A stretch of 24,088 nt of DNA from Deltaproteobacteria bacterium (GTDB lineage Bacteria; Myxococcota_A; UBA796): the NCBI GenBank assembly GCA_002707085.1, contig PALY01000165.1:1-24088 (forward strand). The letters run 5' to 3'. The notes below the pieces were generated by a model. That model saw only the letters and a list, made by a program, of their open reading frames with translations, made no database searches and had not been told where the DNA came from. Of this stretch, positions 7,166 to 14,991 are shown one piece after another (the stretch's first letter is position 1; every line of letters begins with the position of its first letter). The translations under genes were made by a program, and so were the position numbers.

Positions 7166-8425
7166 ATGGTTGGAAAAAAAACACAAGAGCTACCTATAGG
7201 AGATCCGGCTGAGATGGGCTTCATGCCGGAGCGTATAAATAAGATCGGTAGCTTGATAGATAATGAAGTCAGTTCCGGGAGGCTGCCTGGTGCGGCGACT
7301 ATCATTGCGCGTCAGGGTAAGGTTGTGCACTCTCACGTCAGTGGCTCACTCGACGTGGAACGACCGGCTGCGATCTCGATGGACACCCTATTTCGGCTGT
7401 ATTCTCAGACCAAACCGATGACGGCGGTGGTACTGCTTTCACTGTTTGAGGATGGTGAATTTCTGCTGGATGAACCCATATCGAAGTGGCTTCCGGAATT
7501 CGCCAAGCCCAATGTATTCGCACTGACACCCGCTTCAGAAAAGGTGCGGGGCGCTTTGGCACCAATGGAGCCGGCGCGCCGAGAGATGACAATCTTTGAC
7601 GTTCTTACGATGACCTCAGGCCTGCCGGCGATGGGGCGCACACCCATTGCATTCTGGCCAGCGATGAAATCGGTGTTGTCGGGAATGGACGATCCAAGCG
7701 TAAGTGAACCCACCCTTGATTATGATGATATCGTCACGGGGATGGCGGCATCTCCGTTACACTCGCATCCAGGTGAGACCTGGAACTACGGGTATGACTA
7801 CGATGTGTTATCACTTTTTTTAACGCGCGTATCGGGCAAGAGTCTCGAGGAATTGTTCCAGGAAAAACTACTTGGTCCGCTCGGGATGCATGATTCTTCC
7901 TTCTATTGCGACGCAACAGGCCTCGATCGGCTGACTACCGAATACCGGTGGAATCCGATGGAGGCGAAACTGATTGTTCGCGACCCTCCCGAGACGACAG
8001 AGAAAGCCGGGCGCGCTGAACGGCGCTACATGTCTGGTAATGGCATGTTCGGCGGTTTGCTGTCAACGCCTCGGGACTTTACTCGCTTTGCACAAATGCT
8101 CGCGAATGACGGGGAGCTCGACGGTGTCCGTATTCTTGGACGTAAGACTGTTGAACTGATGCGCACGAATCACCTCGGTGAGCGCAGCATCGACGTGTAC
8201 GGCGCGAACTACGGTTTTGGCTTTGGTGTGTACGTGCGTAAGACCATTGGATCAAGCTTTACACCTGGTTCTGCAGGTGCTTTTGGCTGGGCCGGTGCGG
8301 CTGGCACCTGGTTTTTCATTGATCCAAAAGAAGAACTTCTCGGCATGTTCTTCACTCATGTATTCGGATTCATGGGCAATACTGCTGTGCAGTTCGAGAA
8401 GATGACTTATGAGGCGCTATCGTAA
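7166..8425 (+). CDS. Beta-lactamase-family serine hydrolase (class C/esterase type)
   Basis: I place the start at the ATG at 7166 (419 aa), because GGGGA lies 9 nt upstream; an in-frame TTG at 7157 is possible but its spacing is poor. The SxxK motif is SQTK (Ser80, Lys83) in FRLYSQTKPMTAVVLL. The Tyr motif is WNYGYDYDVLS (Tyr208), typical of the EstB-like esterase/beta-lactamase class C family. GGLLSTPRDFTRFAQML is a conserved late helix, and GGAAGTWFFIDP (about 370-380) takes the place of the KTG triad. There is no signal peptide, so it is probably a cytoplasmic esterase, amidase or transesterase, not a secreted beta-lactamase. It ends only 1 nt from the convergent phosphatase stop. Confidence 0.88.
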   Translation: MVGKKTQELPIGDPAEMGFMPERINKIGSLIDNEVSSGRLPGAATIIARQGKVVHSHVSGSLDVERPAAISMDTLFRLYSQTKPMTAVVLLSLFEDGEFLLDEPISKWLPEFAKPNVFALTPASEKVRGALAPMEPARREMTIFDVLTMTSGLPAMGRTPIAFWPAMKSVLSGMDDPSVSEPTLDYDDIVTGMAASPLHSHPGETWNYGYDYDVLSLFLTRVSGKSLEELFQEKLLGPLGMHDSSFYCDATGLDRLTTEYRWNPMEAKLIVRDPPETTEKAGRAERRYMSGNGMFGGLLSTPRDFTRFAQMLANDGELDGVRILGRKTVELMRTNHLGERSIDVYGANYGFGFGVYVRKTIGSSFTPGSAGAFGWAGAAGTWFFIDPKEELLGMFFTHVFGFMGNTAVQFEKMTYEALS

Positions 8426-8426
8426 G

Positions 8427-9206
8427 TTAACTCGGCAATGTGTCGTCTTCGGTTGGCGTTAATAACAGGCGTCGTAAGCGTTCGACCTGATCTTCTGTGA
8501 CGCCAATGTGCTTAACGTAATCCAATACGCCGCCATAGACTCGATTCAGGTGCTCTAGGGATTCGCGCATGACCGCGGGTGGGCAATAGGCTGCTTCATA
8601 ATCCTGCCAGGTTTTGATATCCCCTTCGGGTCCTTTGAATGTTGAGTTTATGTTGTAGCGAGCGGTCAACGCGTAGTCGGCCGCAATAATCTCATGGGCG
8701 ACACCTGCCATGCCCAGCAGCAAGGCCGTGACCAGCCCGGTACGATCTTTCCCGCCCGAGCAGTGATACAGGGCAACACCTTCATCATTCTCGGCAATTG
8801 ATACCAGAATATCGCGGACCGATGGTTGGCAGTATTCCAGCCAGGTGCGGTACCCCTTGTCCGCACGCATGTGAGCCCGGTTTTGAACGGGCTTATCCTC
8901 CAGTGTCTTAAGAACCTCTTCATCAATAAACGATCGATGGCAATACTGGACCTGGTCAGAATCTCTGAATACGTTGGGTGCAGACTCAAGTTCCTTGGGC
9001 AGTCTTAGATCCACTACCAGGCTGACGCCGTAGTCCAGTAGCACCTGCTTATCGGCATCATGAAGTGCGTGTAGACCATCAGACCGTAGAAATCGTTTCC
9101 ATTGTGTGGTCTGGCCGTCAACGGTCGGGTAACCACCGATATCCCGAATATTGAAGGCATGCTTCACCTTGATGTGTCGGTTAGCGTGCAGCAGTAGTTC
9201 TTCCAT
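8427..9206 (-). CDS. Tyrosine-protein phosphatase family (PTP, Y_phosphatase3-like)
   Basis: This 259-aa protein has the cysteine phosphatase signature C-x5-R as YHCSGGKDRTGLV, with nucleophile Cys149 and Arg155. The N-terminal FNIRDIGGYPT and RSDGLHALHDAD are the standard 'N-x-RD(I/L)GG' and 'R(S/G)-x-x-L' landmarks of the bacterial/fungal Y_phosphatase3 family (IphP/LipA/Siw14-like). Substrates in that family range from phosphotyrosine to phosphoinositides and nucleotides, so the true substrate is open. The ATG at 9206 is preceded by AGAGGT with 5-nt spacing. It follows the DUF3604 stop by 26 nt on the same strand and is probably co-transcribed with it. It is cytoplasmic, with no leader visible. 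Confidence 0.9.
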   Translation of the reverse strand: MEELLLHANRHIKVKHAFNIRDIGGYPTVDGQTTQWKRFLRSDGLHALHDADKQVLLDYGVSLVVDLRLPKELESAPNVFRDSDQVQYCHRSFIDEEVLKTLEDKPVQNRAHMRADKGYRTWLEYCQPSVRDILVSIAENDEGVALYHCSGGKDRTGLVTALLLGMAGVAHEIIAADYALTARYNINSTFKGPEGDIKTWQDYEAAYCPPAVMRESLEHLNRVYGGVLDYVKHIGVTEDQVERLRRLLLTPTEDDTLPS

Positions 9207-9232
9207 TGAATACCTCTTTTGAGAATGGGATT

Positions 9233-11155
9233 TTAGATTGGCGTATACCAGATCGGCGAACTAAAGGCGCGTTCCTGAACGACCATGGGTACTTCTTTCG
9301 GTATATTCTTCAGGCCATAGAATTTTGCATCGTAGGCCGTCCAGCGTGGGGTAGGAATTTCCAGTACGCGCAGATAATAGAAGGAGCGTTCGCTACGATC
9401 GAAATTCGGGTCCGTCCACACCGCGGCGAGTTCAGGATCGCCAATGCTGTTGGTGTAGGATGCATCGGGCACGTCCACCGTGCTGCCCACTGGATTGACC
9501 TTGCCCTTTCTATTCTCCTTCCGGCCATCAGAGAGGGCGACGTTGTAGATCTTCTCATGTAACTTGCCGTCACCCTCATACCAGCCCTTGATCACCTGTA
9601 CACGGTCCAGGTTGGCGCCATCGGGATCTTTGACGGCGCGGATCAGAAAGCTGGGCGCTTTGCTTTTTGGCGCTGCGGTGAGATCACCGCCCATGGGTAC
9701 GCCTTTAGCGTAACCAATTTCAGCCAGGTTCGGTCTGACGGCGTCGGGTTCTGAATAGTCCCAGCCACCGAAGAATCGAACCGTCATGCGCGGCCCGGTA
9801 GAGGCGTAGACTTCTTTACGCCGCATCGCGGCAAAAATGGACTCCCGCGTGTTCTCCTTGGCCCAAACCGCCGCGTAGCCGCCCGCACTGTAGTTCCATC
9901 CGGTAACGACACGATTGCGTCCGGGTTCGTTGCCGGGCATCTTGCCCCAGAAATTATTCTGGTCCGCAGTTGCCAGTGCGGTATGGGAATCCGTGCTGCC
10001 GATAAACCCGAATTTGAAGGGATTGGTCCCCACCTCCGCTTCGGCTGCCAGGCCAAACTTCAGTGCAGACCGTGCATAGGAATGGGCGGGTTTTGGTCTT
10101 GGTGCGATTGAGACTTTGGTCTCTACTTTGGTATCTGTGGAGCCGTGCTTTTTCGAGTCGGGTTGGCTCTTCGTGATACCCCAGGTGAATATCTCGTAGT
10201 TGGCGAACTCATCGTTGGGCGCAAGCAGCGGGTGAGTTTCGCCGGTCCCCTTGATCTGTGTCACCTCATAGATCGGCTCGAAACGCGATCGGGTGATGGC
10301 ATAAGACTGGTCAAGCGGCTCGCCCTTGCGAGTGGTCAGTGCGAACATCCGGTTACCGCTTAGGTTGCCGTTGTGAGGGATCGCAAATGCCTGCCCGCCT
10401 GTGCTTTCCTCGTAATCTTTGAGGTATGCCCAAAGATCCTCCGGGTCCATGCTGTCCAGGGCAGTGAATGGCATGGTCTGGCTGGTGACCTCAGGGCCGT
10501 CCGCAAAGATAACGTTTCGGTGCCCGCCCGAGGACACTGTCCACTCATAGCCTGTGAAGGTGGTAAAGCGGCTAGGGTCGTTGTGCCTTTCCGCGTTGTC
10601 TATAACCTCTTTCCACACCGAGCGCGTGAAATCCTCATCTTCGCCGTAGACTGCATGCCCTAGCCCTTTTTTTGTGCCCGAGTCGGCTTTGATTGCAATC
10701 AAGGTTGCGGCATTGAATGCGTTAAGCAGTTCATCAGTGTTCGAATCAAGGGCTTCTTTCAATGAAATATCGTAGTCGAGGGCCCTGGCGGTACGTTTGC
10801 CAACCTCTGTCGCTAACAGCTTTTTATCGCCAGCGTCGATGCGTGCAATGACGCCCATGTTTTCTGCGTGGTCGGAAACCATAAGGAAATCTAGTGGACG
10901 ATGCAGACGAATTGCCTCGCCGCTGGTGGCAGTCACCGTTTCACCTTTTGCAAAACGATAAGCGTCGTCTGCCGTGAGCCTTACACCAAAGATATAGGCG
11001 TCGGACGACAGTGACGTATGCACATGTGTATCACCCCAATAAACATTGGTGGGATAAGGATTTCCAGCATGAGGGGAATAGGACTCTGCAACCGCTGTAT
11101 AGGTGAGCATTGAGAGCATCAACAAGCGTGCAAGCATTATGAGGTGGTCCTTCAT
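9233..11155 (-). CDS. DUF3604 domain-containing exported protein (PHP-like metallohydrolase)
   Basis: I choose the ATG at 11155 (640 aa) because it begins a clean Sec signal peptide: MKDHL, then a hydrophobic core LLMLSMLTY, then AVA with likely cleavage after Ala23. The longer in-frame start at 11251 would bury this leader and overlap the divergent selenoprotein gene. The mature protein opens with YWGDTHVHTSLSSDAY (His44, His46), a PHP/amidohydrolase-like metal motif. Further metal-ligand candidates are MVSDHAENMG, AIPHNGNLSG and FIGSTDSHTA. This layout is diagnostic of DUF3604, a family common in marine bacteria whose substrate is poorly defined. It probably acts in the periplasm or outside the cell. 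The tyrosine phosphatase follows after 26 nt. Confidence 0.88.
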   Translation of the reverse strand: MKDHLIMLARLLMLSMLTYTAVAESYSPHAGNPYPTNVYWGDTHVHTSLSSDAYIFGVRLTADDAYRFAKGETVTATSGEAIRLHRPLDFLMVSDHAENMGVIARIDAGDKKLLATEVGKRTARALDYDISLKEALDSNTDELLNAFNAATLIAIKADSGTKKGLGHAVYGEDEDFTRSVWKEVIDNAERHNDPSRFTTFTGYEWTVSSGGHRNVIFADGPEVTSQTMPFTALDSMDPEDLWAYLKDYEESTGGQAFAIPHNGNLSGNRMFALTTRKGEPLDQSYAITRSRFEPIYEVTQIKGTGETHPLLAPNDEFANYEIFTWGITKSQPDSKKHGSTDTKVETKVSIAPRPKPAHSYARSALKFGLAAEAEVGTNPFKFGFIGSTDSHTALATADQNNFWGKMPGNEPGRNRVVTGWNYSAGGYAAVWAKENTRESIFAAMRRKEVYASTGPRMTVRFFGGWDYSEPDAVRPNLAEIGYAKGVPMGGDLTAAPKSKAPSFLIRAVKDPDGANLDRVQVIKGWYEGDGKLHEKIYNVALSDGRKENRKGKVNPVGSTVDVPDASYTNSIGDPELAAVWTDPNFDRSERSFYYLRVLEIPTPRWTAYDAKFYGLKNIPKEVPMVVQERAFSSPIWYTPI

Positions 11156-11214
11156 AACTGTGTTCTCATTCAAGTTTAGATACCAGTAGACAGGAATTAT
11201 GACACAGGCACCTC

Positions 11215-11220
11215 TATAAT
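11215..11220 (+). promoter_or_regulatory. Candidate -10 box (TATAAT) for selenoprotein gene 2
   Basis: A perfect TATAAT lies in the 87-nt space between the divergent DUF3604 start and selenoprotein gene 2, 23 nt before its ATG. No good -35 hexamer is found at 16-18 nt upstream (CAGGAA is the best), so it may need an activator or be weak. The predicted leader would be only about 15 nt. Confidence 0.4.
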
Positions 11221-11230
11221 TGCCCAACAG

Positions 11231-11237
11231 AAGGGAG
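11231..11237 (+). promoter_or_regulatory. Shine-Dalgarno site of selenoprotein gene 2
   Basis: AAGGGAG ends 5 nt before the ATG at 11243, fixing the start of the upstream half of the interrupted frame. The GTG at 11750 that would start the second half alone has no such site. Confidence 0.7.
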
Positions 11238-11242
11238 ATGAC

Positions 11243-12115
11243 ATGCATCAACCGGTCAGCTATATCCAGCAGACAAAAAATCTTTACGACAGTCTTGGGT
11301 ACGAGGCCTATCGCTGGTTTAGAGCAGACACGCCGACGGCGTTCGTGAAGCCGCCTTTGCCACTTTCCAGGAGTAAGCTAGGCCTGGTTTCTACGGCAGG
11401 TACATACCTTGCTGGTCAGATCGCATACCACTACAAGGACGATACGAGTATCCGAGCGATTCCCAGTGACAGCGAGGTGGCGGACATTCGTTTTTCCCAC
11501 GTCACGGAAAACTATCTTATCGAAGCCCGGCAGGATCCCCGCTGTGTTTTTCCCATTGAGGCATTACGATCACTGCGCGATATGGGTGCGATTGGCCACC
11601 TCGCGGATAATTTTTTCTCTTGCATGGGTGGTATCTATTCCCAAAGGCGAGTCACTGAGAAGTTGATTCCTGAGCTGGCGGCGCGAATTGAGCAGGAAGA
11701 CATTGATGTCTTGCTGCTGGTACCGTTGTGACCCGTCTGTCATCAGACCGTGTGTCTGATCGCGCGTCATTTTGAGAACAATGGTCTCCCAACGATTATA
11801 CTAGGGAGCGCGCTCGATATCCTTGAGTCCGGCAGGCCGCCGCGAGTAAAGTTCCTTGACTATCCATTGGGTTTTGAATCAGGTAGACCGTTCGATCCGG
11901 AAAATCAGTTAGCTGTTGTAGGGGCGGCACTTGCAGGGATCGACAATATGGATGCCCCGGGCATCGAGCCTCTTGATTTTAATTGGGATGAAGGCTGGCG
12001 CATGATAGAAGAGCGAAACAAAGACCTTGTGAACCAGGATCTGCGTTCATTCAGGGATACGTCGCCTCAGTATCAGACTGAGCAAGACCGCGAACTGGCC
12101 GAATCTAAGCGCTGA
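11243..12115 (+). CDS. GrdB-like selenoprotein 2 (UGA-encoded selenocysteine at residue 163)
   Basis: The frame opens at 11243, meets TGA at 11729-11731 and continues to 12115, giving 290 aa with Sec at 163. The junction reads IDVLLLVPL-U-PVCHQTV, followed by CLIARHFENNGLPTIIL, a typical strand-loop-helix continuation. UPVCHQT is the UxxC redox motif of the GrdB-like family; many homologs are known with Cys in place of U. Upstream landmarks shared with protein 1 are KLGLVSTAG, an IPSD/LPSD element, FSHVTENY versus LGHVSPNF, and a VFPIEAL/VYPIDRL segment. Downstream, YPLGFESGRPFDPENQ mirrors FPLGLPLGKPRDAKFQ. It lacks the 100-residue C-terminal extension of protein 1. A hairpin directly follows the TGA. 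No GrdA, GrdC/D/E or Sec machinery is in the window, so function is open; a reductive or redox role is inferred from Sec/Cys only. Confidence 0.9.
11742..11760 (+). promoter_or_regulatory. Bacterial SECIS-like hairpin of selenoprotein gene 2
   Basis: A perfect 7-bp stem ATCAGAC/GTCTGAT (11742-11748 with 11754-11760) encloses the loop CGTGT, which starts 17 nt after the TGA. The spacing equals that of gene 1, the loop length is the same, and loop positions 2-4 are GTG in both. This meets the bacterial SECIS criteria of spacing, stem length and an early loop G. Confidence 0.82.
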
Positions 12116-12131
12116 TTCTTGGCAGCCTACG

Positions 12132-14513
12132 TTACAGTGCAGCCAAGGGCACGGTCCCGGTAACCTCGTCAATTACCAGTTCGATGATCTCATCAGACGA
12201 TAGGCCGGCTTCTTCTCCCAGAACTTCCTCAATGTGTTCACCGAGCAAGGGTGCACGTGTATCGGGTGGCATTACAGTGCGATTCATCCGATAGGGTTGA
12301 TTGGGATAGTGCAGTACGCCGAGACCAGGACGGTCCTGGGCCAGACAGGCTCCGCGTGCCTTAAGGTGGGGGTCGTGAAAGAGATCGCGGCCATTCATCA
12401 CGGCGCCAGCAGGGATTCCTGCGCTTTGCAGGTCTTGCATCAGTTCAATCTTGTCCTGCGCACAGCTCCAGCTGCTCAGTGTTGTTTCGAGGTTGGCATC
12501 TTGTGCATCAATACCCGCCGCTGTGCACAACTGTTCGAATTGCGCTTTAGTCTTACACGAAATAGCGATCCAGCCATCATCCCTGCATGGGTAGGTACCC
12601 TGAAGCGCGTACTGTGGATGGTAGTTGCCCCGGCGACCAGGATCTCTTTGCGCAAGAAACCAGCCGGTCATCGCATCACCGACATACATATTGCAGGCTT
12701 CTATCTGACTGAAGTCCAGGTACTGACCGACCCCGGTTTGTTCCCTCTGCCAGAGCGCCGCAAGCACGTCGACCGTGCCCATTACGCCGGCCAGAAGGTC
12801 GCCACCAGTGGTACCGGTAAAGAGCGGCTCACCATCCTCGTAACCGGTTAGATGACAGACACCTGACATCTGCTCCGTCGACATGCCGAAAGCCACATAG
12901 TCGCGCCAGGAAACGTCGGCGCCGAACCCGGATAACGAGATCATGATTAGGCGCTCGTTAATTTTCCTAAGCTGGTCGTAGCCAAGCCCGAAACTCTCCA
13001 TGACGCGCGGTGTGTAGTTTTCCAGCAGAATATCCGCATCGCGAGCCAGTTTTTTCACGACTTCCGCACCTCGCGGATCTTTAAGGTTCAGCGTGACGTC
13101 GCGTTTGTTGCGGTTGATCCAGTTGAAATAGGGCGAGACCTCCCAGGTTGGTGCGCCGTCCGGCCCTTGTCCACCGGCGCGGCGCCAGCCATCAATGTGC
13201 TGGATAGACTCGATCTTGATTACGTCTGCACCAGCATCGGCAAGAATCTGCGCTAGGGATGGACCTGCAAAATACATGGACAGATCCAAAACCCGCAGTC
13301 CTTTTAGCGGCAGTGGATTGGGTTCATCGCTGTTGCTACCGGAAGATGGTTTCGATTCTGGTAGCTCGTCGAGAATCTCTTGTGTATGTTCCCCCAGCAG
13401 CGGTGGGCGATTAATCTGAATAGCCGTTGCAGTGGATTTAAATGGCACGCTTGGCACCCTCACTGTGCCACAGACAGGATGCTCGATCTCCTGAAAGAAA
13501 GCGCGCTCAACATGTGGGGGCAGCTCTGATAATGCTGCGAGGTCTGGTACCAGGCCGAAGGGAACTCGTGCCGCCTGGGCTTCGTGAAAGATCTCCGTCG
13601 CTGATCTGCCGGTCAGTGCGGCTCGAAAGATCTCACGGATTTCCTCCAGCCGCTCATCCGGCCTGGCCCAGTTTATGTCTTCGTAGTCTGGGTTAGTCGC
13701 AATATCTTCCCGTCCCATAAACCTGCACAGCAAGTGCCATTGGTCCAGGGTCAATGCATTCAGTCCGAGATACCCTTCTTCCGTGGGCAGCATGTAACAT
13801 CCACCGGCCGCCGCACCGAGGCTGGAATAACGTGATGGGATGAGGTCGCGATACTCATAGAACAAGCTAAGAATCTGCCCACCGCAAATAGTAGCCTGAT
13901 GTAAGCTGACCTCTATGTATTCACCAGCCCCGTGACGAGAACGCCCCAAGACCGCTAACAGCGTCGCGGTAGCTCCATAGGCTCCAGTCAGCATTTCCGG
14001 GGTGGATCCACCTGCCTGGATTGGTTCGCGCTCGGGTACGCCACACATTTGCGCCCAACCACTCATTGCACAATTGATGAGATGGGAGGTCTCAAACTCG
14101 GCGTATGGTCCGTCATCCCCGAAACCGGTAACGGATGTAAAGATGGCATTTGGATTCCAGGACCTGATTTCGTCGTAACCGACCCCTGCACTGGCAAGTC
14201 GCTCACAACCGATGACCACATCGTGCTGCTGTACCAGAGATTCGAGCGTTCCTTGTTCGCCAGGTGAAGTGATGTCGAGCACGATGCTGCGTTTACCGGT
14301 GTTTAGGTAGAAAAAGCTAGCACTCTTTTCTAAATGCGGCTCATCATCTGGAAACGGACCGAACGATCGACTAATGTCTCCGTTATCGGGTCGCTCTACT
14401 TTGATTGTGTCGGCACCGAGATCGGCGAGTAGCTTGGCGCAGAAGGGACCCGGGATCCCCTCGGACAGGTCGAGTACCTTTATACCTTTCAAGAAACTTT
14501 CATGCGTAGTCAT
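12132..14513 (-). CDS. CaiB/BaiF (class III) CoA-transferase, two fused domains
   Basis: This 793-aa protein is two class III CoA-transferase domains in tandem: about residues 8-385 (IKVLDLSEGIPGPFCAKLLA, GADTIKVE) and about 403-775 (LRVLDLSMYFAGPSLAQIL, GADVIKIES). A Ser/Pro/Glu-rich linker lies near 385-400 (ELPESKPSSGSNSDEPNP). Single-domain members are about 400 aa. The catalytic Asp, which forms a mixed anhydride with the acyl group, is Asp572 in the second half (TGGDLLAGVMG). The matching position of the first half is Glu173 (GSTPEMLTGAYG), so the first half may be inactive or structural. The protein should move CoA between carboxylic acids; the substrate is unknown. It is the last gene of the minus-strand run and ends 16 nt from the convergent stop of selenoprotein 2. 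No clear Shine-Dalgarno is seen. Confidence 0.88.
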   Translation of the reverse strand: MTTHESFLKGIKVLDLSEGIPGPFCAKLLADLGADTIKVERPDNGDISRSFGPFPDDEPHLEKSASFFYLNTGKRSIVLDITSPGEQGTLESLVQQHDVVIGCERLASAGVGYDEIRSWNPNAIFTSVTGFGDDGPYAEFETSHLINCAMSGWAQMCGVPEREPIQAGGSTPEMLTGAYGATATLLAVLGRSRHGAGEYIEVSLHQATICGGQILSLFYEYRDLIPSRYSSLGAAAGGCYMLPTEEGYLGLNALTLDQWHLLCRFMGREDIATNPDYEDINWARPDERLEEIREIFRAALTGRSATEIFHEAQAARVPFGLVPDLAALSELPPHVERAFFQEIEHPVCGTVRVPSVPFKSTATAIQINRPPLLGEHTQEILDELPESKPSSGSNSDEPNPLPLKGLRVLDLSMYFAGPSLAQILADAGADVIKIESIQHIDGWRRAGGQGPDGAPTWEVSPYFNWINRNKRDVTLNLKDPRGAEVVKKLARDADILLENYTPRVMESFGLGYDQLRKINERLIMISLSGFGADVSWRDYVAFGMSTEQMSGVCHLTGYEDGEPLFTGTTGGDLLAGVMGTVDVLAALWQREQTGVGQYLDFSQIEACNMYVGDAMTGWFLAQRDPGRRGNYHPQYALQGTYPCRDDGWIAISCKTKAQFEQLCTAAGIDAQDANLETTLSSWSCAQDKIELMQDLQSAGIPAGAVMNGRDLFHDPHLKARGACLAQDRPGLGVLHYPNQPYRMNRTVMPPDTRAPLLGEHIEEVLGEEAGLSSDEIIELVIDEVTGTVPLAAL

Positions 14514-14558
14514 GGGGGTGGAATATAGCGAAAGTTGGTTTCGACCGCGAACGAAAAA

Positions 14559-14931
14559 CTAAACGGCAGTGAATCCTCCGTCGATGACAAGTTCGCTGCC
14601 TGTGATGAAGCTGGCGTCATTCGACGCAAGGAACAAAACACCACGGGCGATATCTTCTTCCTCTCCCAGTCGACCAATGGGATGTTTTTGTACCAGGTCT
14701 TCATAGAGCTGTGCCTCCGCATCTGGATTACCCTAGACCATGCTGAGAACCATGGGTGTCCAAATGTAGCCAGGATGTATTGAGTTGACGCGTATCTTGT
14801 AACCTTCAGCGCCATCAACGATGCCATAAGTGGATGAGATATTCACGATAGAGCCACCTTACTTGCGCATCGCGACCAATGCCGCATCCACCACCGATGA
14901 CGATTGCTACCTCGCTCGTTACATTGTTCAT
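14559..14931 (-). pseudogene. Degraded short-chain dehydrogenase/reductase (SDR) pseudogene
   Basis: Reading the minus strand from the ATG at 14931, an SDR start MNNVTSEVAIVIGGGCGIG (nucleotide-binding GxxxGxG) runs within about 7 codons into GGSIVNISSTYGIV, the catalytic-Ser strand, across a TAA. About 110 residues are missing there. It then jumps from VDGAEGYK to IRVNSIHPGYIWTPM, which skips the YxxxK catalytic segment. A TAG follows after MVLSMV, and the classic C-terminus IARGVLFLASNDASFITGS ending in VIDGGFTAV closes at 14559. Two in-frame stops and two deletions make it non-functional. It fills the space between the PhyH and CoA-transferase genes and is not a copy of the intact SDR at 15855, whose C-terminus differs. 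Confidence 0.88.
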
Positions 14932-14991
14932 AATGTGGTCCCTGCTTGCTTCAGTCAGTAAACAGAGTGTACGTGAGTTATGGTGATCGCG

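Noticed and set aside
11156..11251. N-terminal extension of the DUF3604 protein to 11251
   Set aside because: It would hide the signal peptide starting at 11155 and overlap the divergent selenoprotein start.
11750..12115. A separate gene starting at GTG 11750
   Set aside because: Same situation: the GTG is inside the hairpin loop of selenoprotein 2, without a ribosome-binding site, and the frame is continuous with the upstream half through TGA.
12118..12147. Inverted repeat CTTGGC/GCCAAG between convergent genes as terminator
   Set aside because: The loop is long with mismatches and there is no U-run on either strand. It overlaps the CoA-transferase stop region, so a Rho-independent terminator is not supported.
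14510..14827. 105-aa minus-strand open frame between the PhyH and CoA-transferase genes
   Set aside because: It is out of frame with the SDR pseudogene that carries the recognisable motifs, and its own protein resembles nothing.
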